From Microbacteriaceae bacterium (GTDB lineage Bacteria > Actinomycetota > Actinomycetes > Actinomycetales > Microbacteriaceae): a stretch of DNA of 5,015 nt. A program made the translations under genes and the position numbers. The stretch is taken from NCBI GenBank assembly GCA_026785785.1, contig JAJAZI010000340.1:1-5015 (forward strand), read 5' to 3'. Shown here piece by piece: positions 1-5,015 of this stretch; position 1 is the first letter of the stretch; each line of letters opens with the position of its first letter. Under the pieces are notes generated by a model. The model was not told the DNA's origin and did no database searches. It was given only the letters and a program-made list of their open reading frames with translations.

Positions 1-36
1 AGCGAGCTTCGCAGGTGAGGCGCGCTCGCGCGGGAG

Positions 37-68
37 GTGGGCCACACGCGTTCGCGCGTGCTGCCCGC
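37..68. terminator. UUCG-capped hairpin, possible terminator
   Basis: The inner stem is a perfect 6-bp CACGCG/CGCGTG (45-50 with 55-60) closing a TTCG tetraloop (51-54). After a 2x2 internal loop (CA/CT) the stem continues with GGGC (39-42) and GCCC (63-66), then a T-G wobble and a G-C pair. UUCG is an unusually stable RNA tetraloop. No T-tract follows on either strand, so this would be an actinobacterial-style terminator without a U-run or simply a stable RNA fold. It lies 20-50 bases after a plus-strand TGA (16-18), as expected if a convergent gene ends at the window edge. Seen: the fold. Inferred: the terminator role. Confidence 0.45.
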
Positions 69-116
69 GTGAGCGGATCGCTCTCCCACGCCGACGCCGA
101 ATGGGGCACTCCGCCA

Positions 117-210
117 CCCGCGCAGGCGCGTAGTACCCGCGCAGGCGCGTAGTGCCCGCGCAAGGTGTCGTGCCCCCGGCCGAGCGTTGTACCGACCGGC
201 GAGCGTTGTG
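117..210. repeat. 19-bp imperfect tandem repeat, five units
   Basis: Units begin at about 117, 136, 155, 173 and 192. Units 1 and 2 are identical for 18 bases (CCCGCGCAGGCGCGTAGT) and differ only in the last base (A or G). Unit 3 is an 18-base degenerate copy ending GTGTCGTG. Units 4 and 5 share GGCGAGCGTTGT-type ends (CGAGCGTTGT at 181-190 and 200-209, exactly 19 bases apart) but diverge at the start. All five end in GT plus a purine. Gradual decay away from units 1-2 suggests slippage or duplication followed by drift, or selection on a helical-period motif. No coding frame uses it. Confidence 0.7.
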
Positions 211-213
211 TTC

Positions 214-269
214 GCGGATGCTGCGGCCCCGGGCGCACCGCGCCTCGGAAAACCACGCGCAGCATCCGC
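214..269. repeat. 12-bp perfect inverted repeat, 32-base loop
   Basis: GCGGATGCTGCG at 214-225 is the exact reverse complement of 258-269. It could form a 12-bp hairpin in RNA from either strand, or a cruciform. It lies 125-180 bases past the stop of the minus-strand CNNM gene (395-1441), so it may fold in that gene's 3' trailer. No T-run follows the stem on the minus strand, so it is not a textbook Rho-independent terminator. It interlocks with the repeat at 240-280. Confidence 0.6.
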
Positions 270-280
270 CCCCGAGGCGC
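240..280. repeat. 9-bp perfect inverted repeat interlocking with 214-269
   Basis: GCGCCTCGG at 240-248 is the reverse complement of 272-280. The left arm sits inside the loop of the 12-bp repeat and the right arm lies just outside it, giving the order A-B-A'-B'. With only two bases between A' and B', a classical pseudoknot across a 12-bp stem looks sterically poor, so the two stems are better read as alternatives. On the minus strand a TTTT run (252-249) sits in the loop next to the B stem. Confidence 0.55.
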
Positions 281-394
281 AGGCCCCGAAACCGGCCACT
301 GCTCCGTACTCGCCTAATCTCTGCCGGTGCACGACCCGCGGCACGGCGACGGCGAGCACTCACGACAACGCCCCTGCTAATTCCCGTGCGCCGG

Positions 395-1441
395 CTAGAT
401 CCGCCGGGTCGCGTCCCGGACCTCTCCGACGAGCTCCTCGATGATGTCCTCGAGAAACAGCACCCCCTGCGTGGTGCCCGACTCGTCGAACACGCGTGCG
501 AGGTGGGTGCCAGACCGGCGCATCGACGCGAGGGCGTCCTCGAGGTCCATCTCGCGATCGATCGCGATGAGCTGGCGGATCCGCTTCGGCGGGACGGGCT
601 CCTCGAACTCCTCGGCGTCCTCGAGGTCGATGACGTCCTTGAGGTGCAGATAGCCGGTGGGGAGGCCTCCGTCGTCGACGAGCACATAGCGGGAGAACCC
701 GTGCCGCGCGACCGCGCGCTCGACCTGCTTGGGCGTCGCCGCCTCGGAGAGCGACACGAGGTCGGGCATGGCGACGAAGATGTCTTTGACCTTCTTCTCG
801 GTGAACTCGAACGCCGCCGAGAGGGCACCGATGCTGTCGTTGAGCACCCCCTCTTTGGTCGAGGTCGCCACAATCGTTGCGACCTCGTCGCAGGTGAACG
901 CGCTCGTCGCCGCGCTCTTGGGCTCCACTTTGAACAGGCGCAGCACGCCATTCGCGATTGCGTTGAGCGACACGATCACCGGACGGAAGATCGTCGAGAC
1001 GAACACGAGCGGCGGTGCGAGCAGGAGCACCGCGCGGTCGGGCACGGAGAACGACAGGTTCTTCGGCACCATCTCACCGAGGACGACGTGCAGGAACGTC
1101 ACGATGGCCAGAGCCGAAACGAATCCGATGGTGCCGATCACCTCGACCGACAGGCCGGTGAGCGCGAGCGGAATTTCGAGCAGGTGATGGATCGCCGGCT
1201 CCGACACGTTGAGGATGAGCAGCGACGCCACGGTGATGCCGAGCTGGCTCGTCGCGAGCATGAGCGTCGCGTGCTCCATCGCGTAGAGAGCGGCCTTGGC
1301 TGCGGGATTGCCCGCCTCGGCCTTGTGCTCAATCTGGGATCGCTTGGCCGAGATGACGGCGAACTCGGCGCCGACGAAAAAGGCGTTCATGGCGAGCAGG
1401 ATCACGAGCCACGCGAGTCCCCACCAGTCTGCGTCGGTCAT
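395..1441 (-). CDS. CNNM/CorB-type membrane protein with CBS pair, no CorC domain
   Basis: This 348-residue protein belongs to the CNNM (DUF21) 'hemolysin family', whose characterised members are mostly Mg2+ or divalent-cation exporters; some relatives act on polyamines. An N-terminal hydrophobic helix (about 8-30, with FFVGAEFAVI) is followed by hydrophobic segments near 57-80, 98-121 and 136-155. TSQLGIT (64-70) and GEMVPKN (122-128) are family hallmarks. A CBS pair follows (about 217-343), ending FLEDIIEELVGEV, and the protein stops at TRRI. The CorC_HlyC domain of longer relatives is absent. The clean ending after the second CBS, with no obvious remnant, makes this look like a natural short paralogue rather than a truncation. 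Its ATG overlaps the stop of the upstream CNNM gene (ATGA, 1441-1438), implying translational coupling; the upstream purine-rich GAGCGAGAA is only a weak ribosome site. Cation export is inferred from family; substrate is unknown. Confidence 0.93.
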   Translation of the reverse strand: MTDADWWGLAWLVILLAMNAFFVGAEFAVISAKRSQIEHKAEAGNPAAKAALYAMEHATLMLATSQLGITVASLLILNVSEPAIHHLLEIPLALTGLSVEVIGTIGFVSALAIVTFLHVVLGEMVPKNLSFSVPDRAVLLLAPPLVFVSTIFRPVIVSLNAIANGVLRLFKVEPKSAATSAFTCDEVATIVATSTKEGVLNDSIGALSAAFEFTEKKVKDIFVAMPDLVSLSEAATPKQVERAVARHGFSRYVLVDDGGLPTGYLHLKDVIDLEDAEEFEEPVPPKRIRQLIAIDREMDLEDALASMRRSGTHLARVFDESGTTQGVLFLEDIIEELVGEVRDATRRI

Positions 1442-2766
1442 TTCTCGCTCGTCACTGGGGTCGTCTCGCTTGGCACGGGGGTGGGAGTGAACCTCAGACG
1501 GTCGATCCGGCGCCCGTCGAGTCGCTCGACCCGGAAGATGCCCGCCTCGACGCTCACGATGTCACCGACGACCGGAAGCTGGCCGAGCTCACTCATGATG
1601 AAGCCGCCGACGGTCTCGTAGGGGCCGTCCTCCGGCACGGTGACATCCGCCCGCTCAAGCAGCTCGTCCGGACGCAGGCTGCCCGGGAACGTCAGCCAGT
1701 CGCGCGATCGCACGACACCGGCCCTGGCCCTGTCGTGCTCGTCGGCGACCTCGCCCACGAGCTCTTCAACCAGGTCCTCGAGGGTCGCGACGCCCGCGGT
1801 TCCTCCGTACTCGTCGACGACGATGGCCATCTGGTAGCCATCCAGTCGAAGTTCGCCGATGAGGGTGTCGAGCTTCATCGTCTCAGGAACCCGCAGCGCT
1901 TCAGTCTGCAGCGCCGACACGGGAACCTTGGACCGTTTCGCGCGCGGGACCGCGACCGCCTGCTTGATGTGCACGAGGCCCACGACGTCGTCGATGCTGT
2001 CGTCGATCACCGGGAAGCGGGAGAACCCGGTCTGCCGGGCGAGGTCGATGACGGTCTGAGCGGATGCCGTGCGATCAACGCTCGTGACGCGCGGTCTCGG
2101 CGTCATGACGTCGGAGGCGACGTGTTCGCTGAACGCGATCGTGCGGGCGAGCAGCGTGGCCGTGTCGCGGTCGAGGCTGCCCTCGCGGGCGGATCGGCGC
2201 AGCAGAGAGGTGAGCTCCTCCGCGGTGCGCGCGGACGACAGCTCCTCCTTCGGCTCCACGCCGATCGAGCGGAGGATCGAGTTGGCGGTGTTGTTGAGGA
2301 AGCGTACGACGGGCTTGAAGAGGAAGGTGAAACCCGCCTGGAACGGGATCACGACCTTCGCGGTCGCCCGCGGCAGGGCCAGGGCGAAGTTCTTTGGCAC
2401 GAGTTCGCCGATGATCATCGACAGCAGGGTCGCGACGGTGATGGCGAGGATGCTTGCGATCACGGTGAGCGCCGTGCCGGTCAGGCCGACGGCCGCGAGC
2501 GGTGCGCGCAGCATCGCGCTGAACGCCGGCTCGAGGGTGTACCCGGCGAGCAAGGTCGTCAGGGTGATGCCGAGCTGCGCACTCGAGAGGTGCGTCGAGG
2601 TGATCTTGAGAGCGGAAATCGTGATCGTGAGGTTCTTCTCGCCGCGGGCTTGCCGAGCCTCGAGCTCGGAGCGGTCGAGGTTGACGAGGGCGAACTCGGA
2701 GGCGACGAAGAATCCGGTACCAACAGTGAGCGTGAGCCCGATGGCGAGCAGGACGAACTCATTCAT
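1438..2766 (-). CDS. CNNM/CorC-type membrane protein with CBS pair and CorC_HlyC domain
   Basis: This 442-residue protein has the full-length architecture of the CNNM/CorC family, integral membrane proteins linked to Mg2+ and related cation efflux. The first helix (about 3-25) contains [14 protein letters not shown]; further hydrophobic segments lie near 60-85, 95-120 and 132-152. SSAQLGIT (71-78) and GELVPKN (120-126) match the family core. The cytosolic CBS pair starts at the VMTPRPRV motif (220-227) and ends with [20 protein letters not shown] (316-335). A CorC_HlyC domain occupies about 355-430. I chose the ATG at 2766 because [18 protein letters not shown] starts directly at the membrane helix, as in relatives; a weak GGTGG precedes it. 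An in-frame ATG at 2802 would add 12 residues (MTPPLVACPVAA) and cannot be excluded. It overlaps the next CNNM gene by 4 bases and follows guaB1 after 109 bases, so the pair may have its own promoter. Confidence 0.93.
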   Translation of the reverse strand: MNEFVLLAIGLTLTVGTGFFVASEFALVNLDRSELEARQARGEKNLTITISALKITSTHLSSAQLGITLTTLLAGYTLEPAFSAMLRAPLAAVGLTGTALTVIASILAITVATLLSMIIGELVPKNFALALPRATAKVVIPFQAGFTFLFKPVVRFLNNTANSILRSIGVEPKEELSSARTAEELTSLLRRSAREGSLDRDTATLLARTIAFSEHVASDVMTPRPRVTSVDRTASAQTVIDLARQTGFSRFPVIDDSIDDVVGLVHIKQAVAVPRAKRSKVPVSALQTEALRVPETMKLDTLIGELRLDGYQMAIVVDEYGGTAGVATLEDLVEELVGEVADEHDRARAGVVRSRDWLTFPGSLRPDELLERADVTVPEDGPYETVGGFIMSELGQLPVVGDIVSVEAGIFRVERLDGRRIDRLRFTPTPVPSETTPVTSEK

Positions 2767-2806
2767 GGCGGCCACCGGACAAGCGACTAGAGGGGGGGTC
2801 ATCCAT
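2759..2806 (-). other. Possible 15-codon upstream ORF over the CNNM start
   Basis: An ATG at 2806-2804 opens a 15-codon frame ([15 protein letters not shown]) whose TGA (2761-2759) falls just past the chosen CNNM ATG (2766-2764). The frames differ. A run of seven C (2798-2792 on the coding strand) lies inside it. No Shine-Dalgarno precedes it, although a start near 2810 would make it almost leaderless. No homology is recognised, and chance occurrence is quite possible in so short a stretch. Confidence 0.15.
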
Positions 2807-2816
2807 TATTCAGCCG

Positions 2817-2822
2817 ATTCTA
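2817..2822 (-). promoter_or_regulatory. Possible -10 element for the CNNM gene pair
   Basis: TAGAAT, read on the minus strand, matches five of six bases of the TATAAT consensus. It lies in the 109-base gap between guaB1 and the CNNM genes, in the most A+T-rich part of that gap. No good -35 hexamer is seen 16-19 bases upstream, so this rests on one hexamer. If real, transcription would start near 2810, only a few bases before the ATG at 2806 that opens a short upstream reading frame. Confidence 0.3.
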
Positions 2823-2875
2823 CTGTGCTTCCCGCTGGGAGCCAGCCGCCTAACCACGATTACCAGTCCAGTGGG

Positions 2876-4315
2876 TCACCAGCTGACCGGGAGTGCCTTT
2901 CCCTCCTCGTAGCCCGCGGCGGACTGGATGCCGACGAGCGCACGCTCGGCGAACTCGCCCAGCGTCGTCGCTCCCGCGTAGGTGAGCGAGGAGCGCAGGC
3001 CGGAGGTGATCATGTCGAGCAGGTCCTCGACCGATGGTCGCAGCGGGTCGAGGTAGATCCTCGATGACGAGATGCCCTCGGCGAACAGGGTCTTCCGCGC
3101 CAGCTCATAGGCCCCGAGCCGGTCGAACCGGTCGTGCACGGCCTTCGTGGAGGCCATCCCCCAGCTCTCCTTGTAGAGCCGTCCGACGGCATCCGTCTCC
3201 AGCTCGCCCGGCGCCTCGACGGTGCCGGCAAACCAGGACCCGATCATGACGGACGACGCGCCGGCCGCGAGGGCGAGGGCGACGTCGCGTGGATAGCGCA
3301 CCCCGCCGTCGGCCCAGACATGGGCGCCGAGCTCGCGGGCGGCGACGGAGGTCTCGAGCACCGTCGAGAACTGCGGGCGCCCGACGGCGGTCATCATCCG
3401 CGTGGTGCACATCGCGCCGGGTCCGACGCCCACCTTGATGATGTTCGCGCCGGCCCGCACGAGGTCGCCGACGCCGTCGGAGGAGACGACGTTGCCGGCG
3501 ACGAGTGGAATCCCGAGACCCAGGGCGGCAACGGTCTCGACAGCGGCGATCGTGCCGTCCTGGTGGCCGTGCGCGGTGTCGATCACCAGCACGTCGACCC
3601 CGGCCGAGGCGAGCGCCTTCGCCTTGCGGGCGATGTCGCCGTTGATGCCGATCGCCGCGGCGACCCTGAGCCGGCCGGATGCGTCGAGGGCAGGCGTGTA
3701 GATCGTCGACCGCAGGGCGCTGGTGCGGCTGAGCGTGCCGATCACGTGGCCGTGGCGGAGCACCGGGGCGAACTGCAGGTCGGCGGCGACCATGAGGTCG
3801 AAGGCCTCCCGCGCGGTCGGCACGTCGTCGGCGTCGATTGAGGCGAGCTGGCCGTGCAGCAGGTCGCCCAGTCGGGCGTCGGGCAGCGCGGTCTCGAGGC
3901 GGGCCGCCGAAATGCAGCCGAGGTATCGGTCGCGCCCGTCGTGCAGCACGATCCCGTGGCCCTCCACCGGCGGCAGCTGGCGCAGCGCGTCCGCGACGGT
4001 GTTCTCCGGCCGGAGGGACAGCGGCGAGTCGAACGCGACGCTCTGATCCTTGACCCAGCGGATCGCCGCGTCGAGGTCTTGCAGGTGCATGTCCTGCGGG
4101 AGCACCCCGAGGCCGCCGCGGCGCGCGAGGGTCGCCGAGAGCCTCGGCCCGGTCACCGAGCTCATGTTCGCCGAGACGATCGGAATCGATGTTCCCGTTC
4201 CGTCGCTCGGGGCGATCGACACGTCGAGCCTGCTTCTGATTCCCGATCTGCTGGGCACGAGAAACACATCCGAGTAGGTCAGGTCGTACTGCGGCGTCGC
4301 ATCGTAGAACTTCAT
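2876..4315 (-). CDS. guaB1: GuaB1-type GMP reductase / IMP dehydrogenase-related protein
   Basis: This 479-residue protein has the IMPDH/GMPR barrel with a CBS pair inserted at about 95-200. The barrel shows DLTYSDVFLVPS (11-22), VIDTAHGHQDGT (244-255), GNV (274-276), the catalytic loop GVGPGAMCTTR (296-306) with nucleophile Cys303 and Thr305, ADGGVRYPRD (335-344) for phosphate binding, and YKESWGMAS (381-389). True IMPDH has an Arg-Tyr dyad in the mobile flap; here the corresponding stretch reads DRFDR (395-399), so Tyr is missing. Together with TTRMMTAVGRPQ this marks the actinobacterial GuaB1 branch. The mycobacterial GuaB1 has been reported as a GMP reductase (GMP + NADPH to IMP + NH3 + NADP+), a cytosolic purine-salvage step. 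The ATG at 4315 starts the conserved MKFYDATPQYDLTY. GGGAGGG (4336-4330) lies 14 bases upstream, rather far for a ribosome site, and sits in a possible hairpin. Transcribed divergently from kgd. Reductase rather than dehydrogenase activity is inferred from family. Confidence 0.95.
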   Translation of the reverse strand: MKFYDATPQYDLTYSDVFLVPSRSGIRSRLDVSIAPSDGTGTSIPIVSANMSSVTGPRLSATLARRGGLGVLPQDMHLQDLDAAIRWVKDQSVAFDSPLSLRPENTVADALRQLPPVEGHGIVLHDGRDRYLGCISAARLETALPDARLGDLLHGQLASIDADDVPTAREAFDLMVAADLQFAPVLRHGHVIGTLSRTSALRSTIYTPALDASGRLRVAAAIGINGDIARKAKALASAGVDVLVIDTAHGHQDGTIAAVETVAALGLGIPLVAGNVVSSDGVGDLVRAGANIIKVGVGPGAMCTTRMMTAVGRPQFSTVLETSVAARELGAHVWADGGVRYPRDVALALAAGASSVMIGSWFAGTVEAPGELETDAVGRLYKESWGMASTKAVHDRFDRLGAYELARKTLFAEGISSSRIYLDPLRPSVEDLLDMITSGLRSSLTYAGATTLGEFAERALVGIQSAAGYEEGKALPVSW

Positions 4316-4470
4316 AGCTTCACGTTATTCCCTCCCGCACCGGTCGTGCCCTTCCGGGAATGCGATTAAGCTTGGGCGTTGTGCCCCCAACGTCGGCGGA
4401 CACCGTGTCTGAGGCCGTACGCCAATAGCGACAAACCATGCAGAGACTCAAGGGAAGTGGGCGGTCGGCC
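4316..4470. promoter_or_regulatory. Divergent promoter region between guaB1 and kgd/odhA
   Basis: Both genes must start transcription in or beyond these 155 bases. I see no convincing -35/-10 pair on either strand; the most A+T-rich core is GATTAAGCTT (4364-4373), with weak partial -10 matches both ways. A dyad TTGGG (4372-4376) / CCCAA (4386-4390), or alternatively GGGC/GCCC within it, lies between the two starts and could be an operator. A second, nested dyad at 4327-4361 lies in the guaB1 leader. Confidence 0.5.
4327..4361 (-). promoter_or_regulatory. Possible guaB1 leader hairpin covering the ribosome site
   Basis: ATTCCC (4327-4332) pairs with GGGAAT (4356-4361), and nested inside are GCAC (4337-4340) and GTGC (4346-4349) around a five-base loop. 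In guaB1 mRNA the 3' arm overlaps GGGAGGG (4336-4330), the only Shine-Dalgarno-like run before the ATG at 4315, so folding would hide it. The internal loop is asymmetric (4 versus 6 bases), so stability is uncertain. It does not resemble a riboswitch that I recognise. Confidence 0.3.
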
Positions 4471-5015
4471 GTGTCTAGCCAAGTAACCGGACTCGTGCCA
4501 GAGGATTCATCCTCAGGCGAATTCGGGGCCAACGAATGGCTCGTGGATGAGATGTACGAGAGGTACATCGCAGACAAGAACTCGGTTGACGAATCGTGGT
4601 GGCCCATTCTGGAGAGCTACCACCGCGCCGATGTGACCGCTCCCGCACCGACCGGCTCCGTCGAGGCCGCCGAAGGAGCCGAGGCCGCCGCAGGAGCCGA
4701 GCTCTCCGCAGGAGCCGAGCCATCGGCCGGGAAGGTTGAGGCCGCCGTCGCCGACCCGAGCCAGGAGCCGCAGATTCCCGAGGAGGTGCTGCCGGCAGTG
4801 GCAGCCGAAGCCCCCGCGGATGCCGCGAAGCAGTCGGCGCCCGCTGCATCGGCGAGCGGCAGCCAGCCCGTCGCGCGGACCACGTCGGTTGTGGCGAAGA
4901 GCCAGCCGATCCCGGCGGATGCCCCCCGGTCGGCGCAGCCCGGCCCGAAGGCCGAGACCGCGACGCCCGTCGAAGACCAGAACGTCGTGCAGACGCTGCG
5001 CGGCATGGCCAAGAG
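4471..5015 (+). CDS. kgd: Multifunctional 2-oxoglutarate dehydrogenase/decarboxylase (Kgd/OdhA), N-terminal part
   Basis: The gene runs off the window; 181 codons of an expected roughly 1,250 are present. The product is the actinobacterial fusion of an E2 succinyltransferase-like domain with the thiamine-dependent E1o, acting in the TCA cycle on 2-oxoglutarate. Residues 18-50 (FGANEWLVDEMYERY then DKNSVDESWWPILESY) are the conserved N-terminal E1o helix. An Ala/Glu/Pro-rich linker spans about 53-165 and includes a six-residue tandem repeat (68-85). VVQTLRGMAK at the end opens the succinyltransferase domain. I chose GTG at 4471 because it yields MSSQVTG, the usual start in relatives; AGGGAAG (4451-4457) lies 13 bases upstream. 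An in-frame ATG at 4438 would add 11 residues and has no ribosome site; an in-frame TAG at 4426-4428 bounds the choices. Alternative names are odhA and sucA. Lipoyl or catalytic residues are outside the window. Confidence 0.95.
   Translation, partial: MSSQVTGLVPEDSSSGEFGANEWLVDEMYERYIADKNSVDESWWPILESYHRADVTAPAPTGSVEAAEGAEAAAGAELSAGAEPSAGKVEAAVADPSQEPQIPEEVLPAVAAEAPADAAKQSAPAASASGSQPVARTTSVVAKSQPIPADAPRSAQPGPKAETATPVEDQNVVQTLRGMAK
4672..4725 (+). repeat. 18-bp in-frame tandem repeat in the Kgd linker
   Basis: The near-identical 12-base core GCAGGAGCCGAG (GAAGGAGCCGAG in the first unit) recurs at 4672, 4690 and 4708, exactly 18 bases apart. It encodes three six-residue units of the form (E/A)GAE(A/L/P)(A/S), residues 68-85. 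The period is a multiple of three, so copy-number change would keep the frame and alter only linker length. Such flexible Ala/Pro/Glu linkers are normal between the N-terminal helix and the catalytic domains in this family. Confidence 0.7.

Larger units (their letters stand above)
1..394. other. Non-coding, repeat-rich intergenic block
   Basis: No protein-coding gene can be supported here. The open frames on the plus strand are Arg/Pro/Ala-rich, have no recognisable domain and run on as antisense shadows of the CNNM gene at 395-1441. The block holds a UUCG-capped hairpin (37-68), a 19-bp tandem repeat (117-210), a 7-bp inverted repeat flanking the first repeat units (103-109 with 170-176), and two overlapping inverted repeats (214-225 with 258-269; 240-248 with 272-280). 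Bases 281-394 show only short, weak dyads. A plus-strand frame closes with TGA at 16-18, so the extreme left edge could be the last few codons of a convergent gene, but that is too short to judge. Confidence 0.7.

Noticed and set aside
1..394. CRISPR array or mobile-element end
   Set aside because: The 19-base units are contiguous with no spacers, and there is no transposase, no matched terminal inverted repeat at both edges and no target-site duplication.
187..444. Plus-strand 85-codon frame in the intergenic block
   Set aside because: It runs into the 3' end of the CNNM gene, has no ribosome site, and its composition follows the local GC-rich repeats.
152..1621. Long plus-strand open frame of 489 codons
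   Set aside because: It lies antisense to the clear CNNM gene at 395-1441, is rich in Arg, Glu, His and Asp without domains or hydrophobic pattern, and begins at a GTG inside the tandem repeat. It is a shadow of high-GC codon bias.
2825..2888. Small hairpins near the guaB1 stop (GGTCA/TGACC at 2874-2888 and TTCCC/GGGAG near 2830-2842) as a terminator
   Set aside because: The stems are only five base pairs, one overlaps the stop codon itself, and no T-run follows on the minus strand.
1735..3067. Plus-strand open frames at 1735-2790 and 2069-3067
   Set aside because: Both are antisense to the CNNM and guaB1 genes, have low-complexity charged composition, no recognisable motif and no ribosome site.
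3134..4369. Plus-strand open frames at 3134-3841 and 3854-4369
   Set aside because: They mirror guaB1 in the opposite strand; the translated sequences are Arg/Gly/Asp-rich and show no family features.
4316..4470. Purine or other riboswitch in the guaB1/kgd divergent region
   Set aside because: At 155 bases with only short dyads, it lacks the three-way junction and conserved loop bases of a purine riboswitch. No known class could be matched by eye.
4320..5012. Minus-strand open frames opposite kgd (4320-4607, 4475-4849, 4617-5012)
   Set aside because: The plus-strand reading has the unmistakable Kgd N-terminal helix. The minus frames are Ala/Ser- or Arg-rich complements of the linker.

Overview
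The window is high-GC DNA, by eye about two-thirds G+C, with codons ending mostly in G or C. It looks like a core chromosomal segment of an actinobacterium. The best guess is Microbacteriaceae: there is a GuaB1-type IMP dehydrogenase-like protein, a paired set of CNNM/CorC membrane proteins, and the fused actinobacterial 2-oxoglutarate dehydrogenase protein (Kgd/OdhA) beginning MSSQVTG. The family call is an inference from protein recognition, not from a search.

Layout. Bases 1-394 hold no gene I can support. They contain a UUCG-capped hairpin (37-68), a five-unit 19-bp imperfect tandem repeat (117-210) and two interlocking long inverted repeats (214-280). Two CNNM-type (DUF21/CBS, 'hemolysin family') membrane genes follow on the minus strand: 395-1441 and 1438-2766. 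They overlap by 4 bases (ATGA). The upstream one (1438-2766) has the CorC_HlyC C-terminal domain and the downstream one (395-1441) lacks it. Next on the minus strand, after a 109-base gap, is guaB1 (2876-4315), whose characterised mycobacterial homologue is a GMP reductase with CBS domains. A 155-base divergent intergenic region (4316-4470) separates guaB1 from the plus-strand start of kgd/odhA (4471 to beyond the window end). That gene is caught only through its N-terminal helix, its Ala/Pro/Glu-rich linker and the first residues of the succinyltransferase domain.

How the genes relate. The two CNNM proteins are probably made together and may form a Mg2+ or other divalent-cation (or polyamine) exporter. 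GuaB1 recycles GMP to IMP, and Kgd runs the 2-oxoglutarate step of the TCA cycle. All three minus-strand proteins carry a CBS pair, a module that commonly senses adenine nucleotides. Links to cell energy state are therefore plausible but inferred. I see no transposase, phage gene, tRNA, rRNA, CRISPR array or defence system. The genes are ordinary core genes, and the non-coding block at 1-394 is the part most worth a second look.
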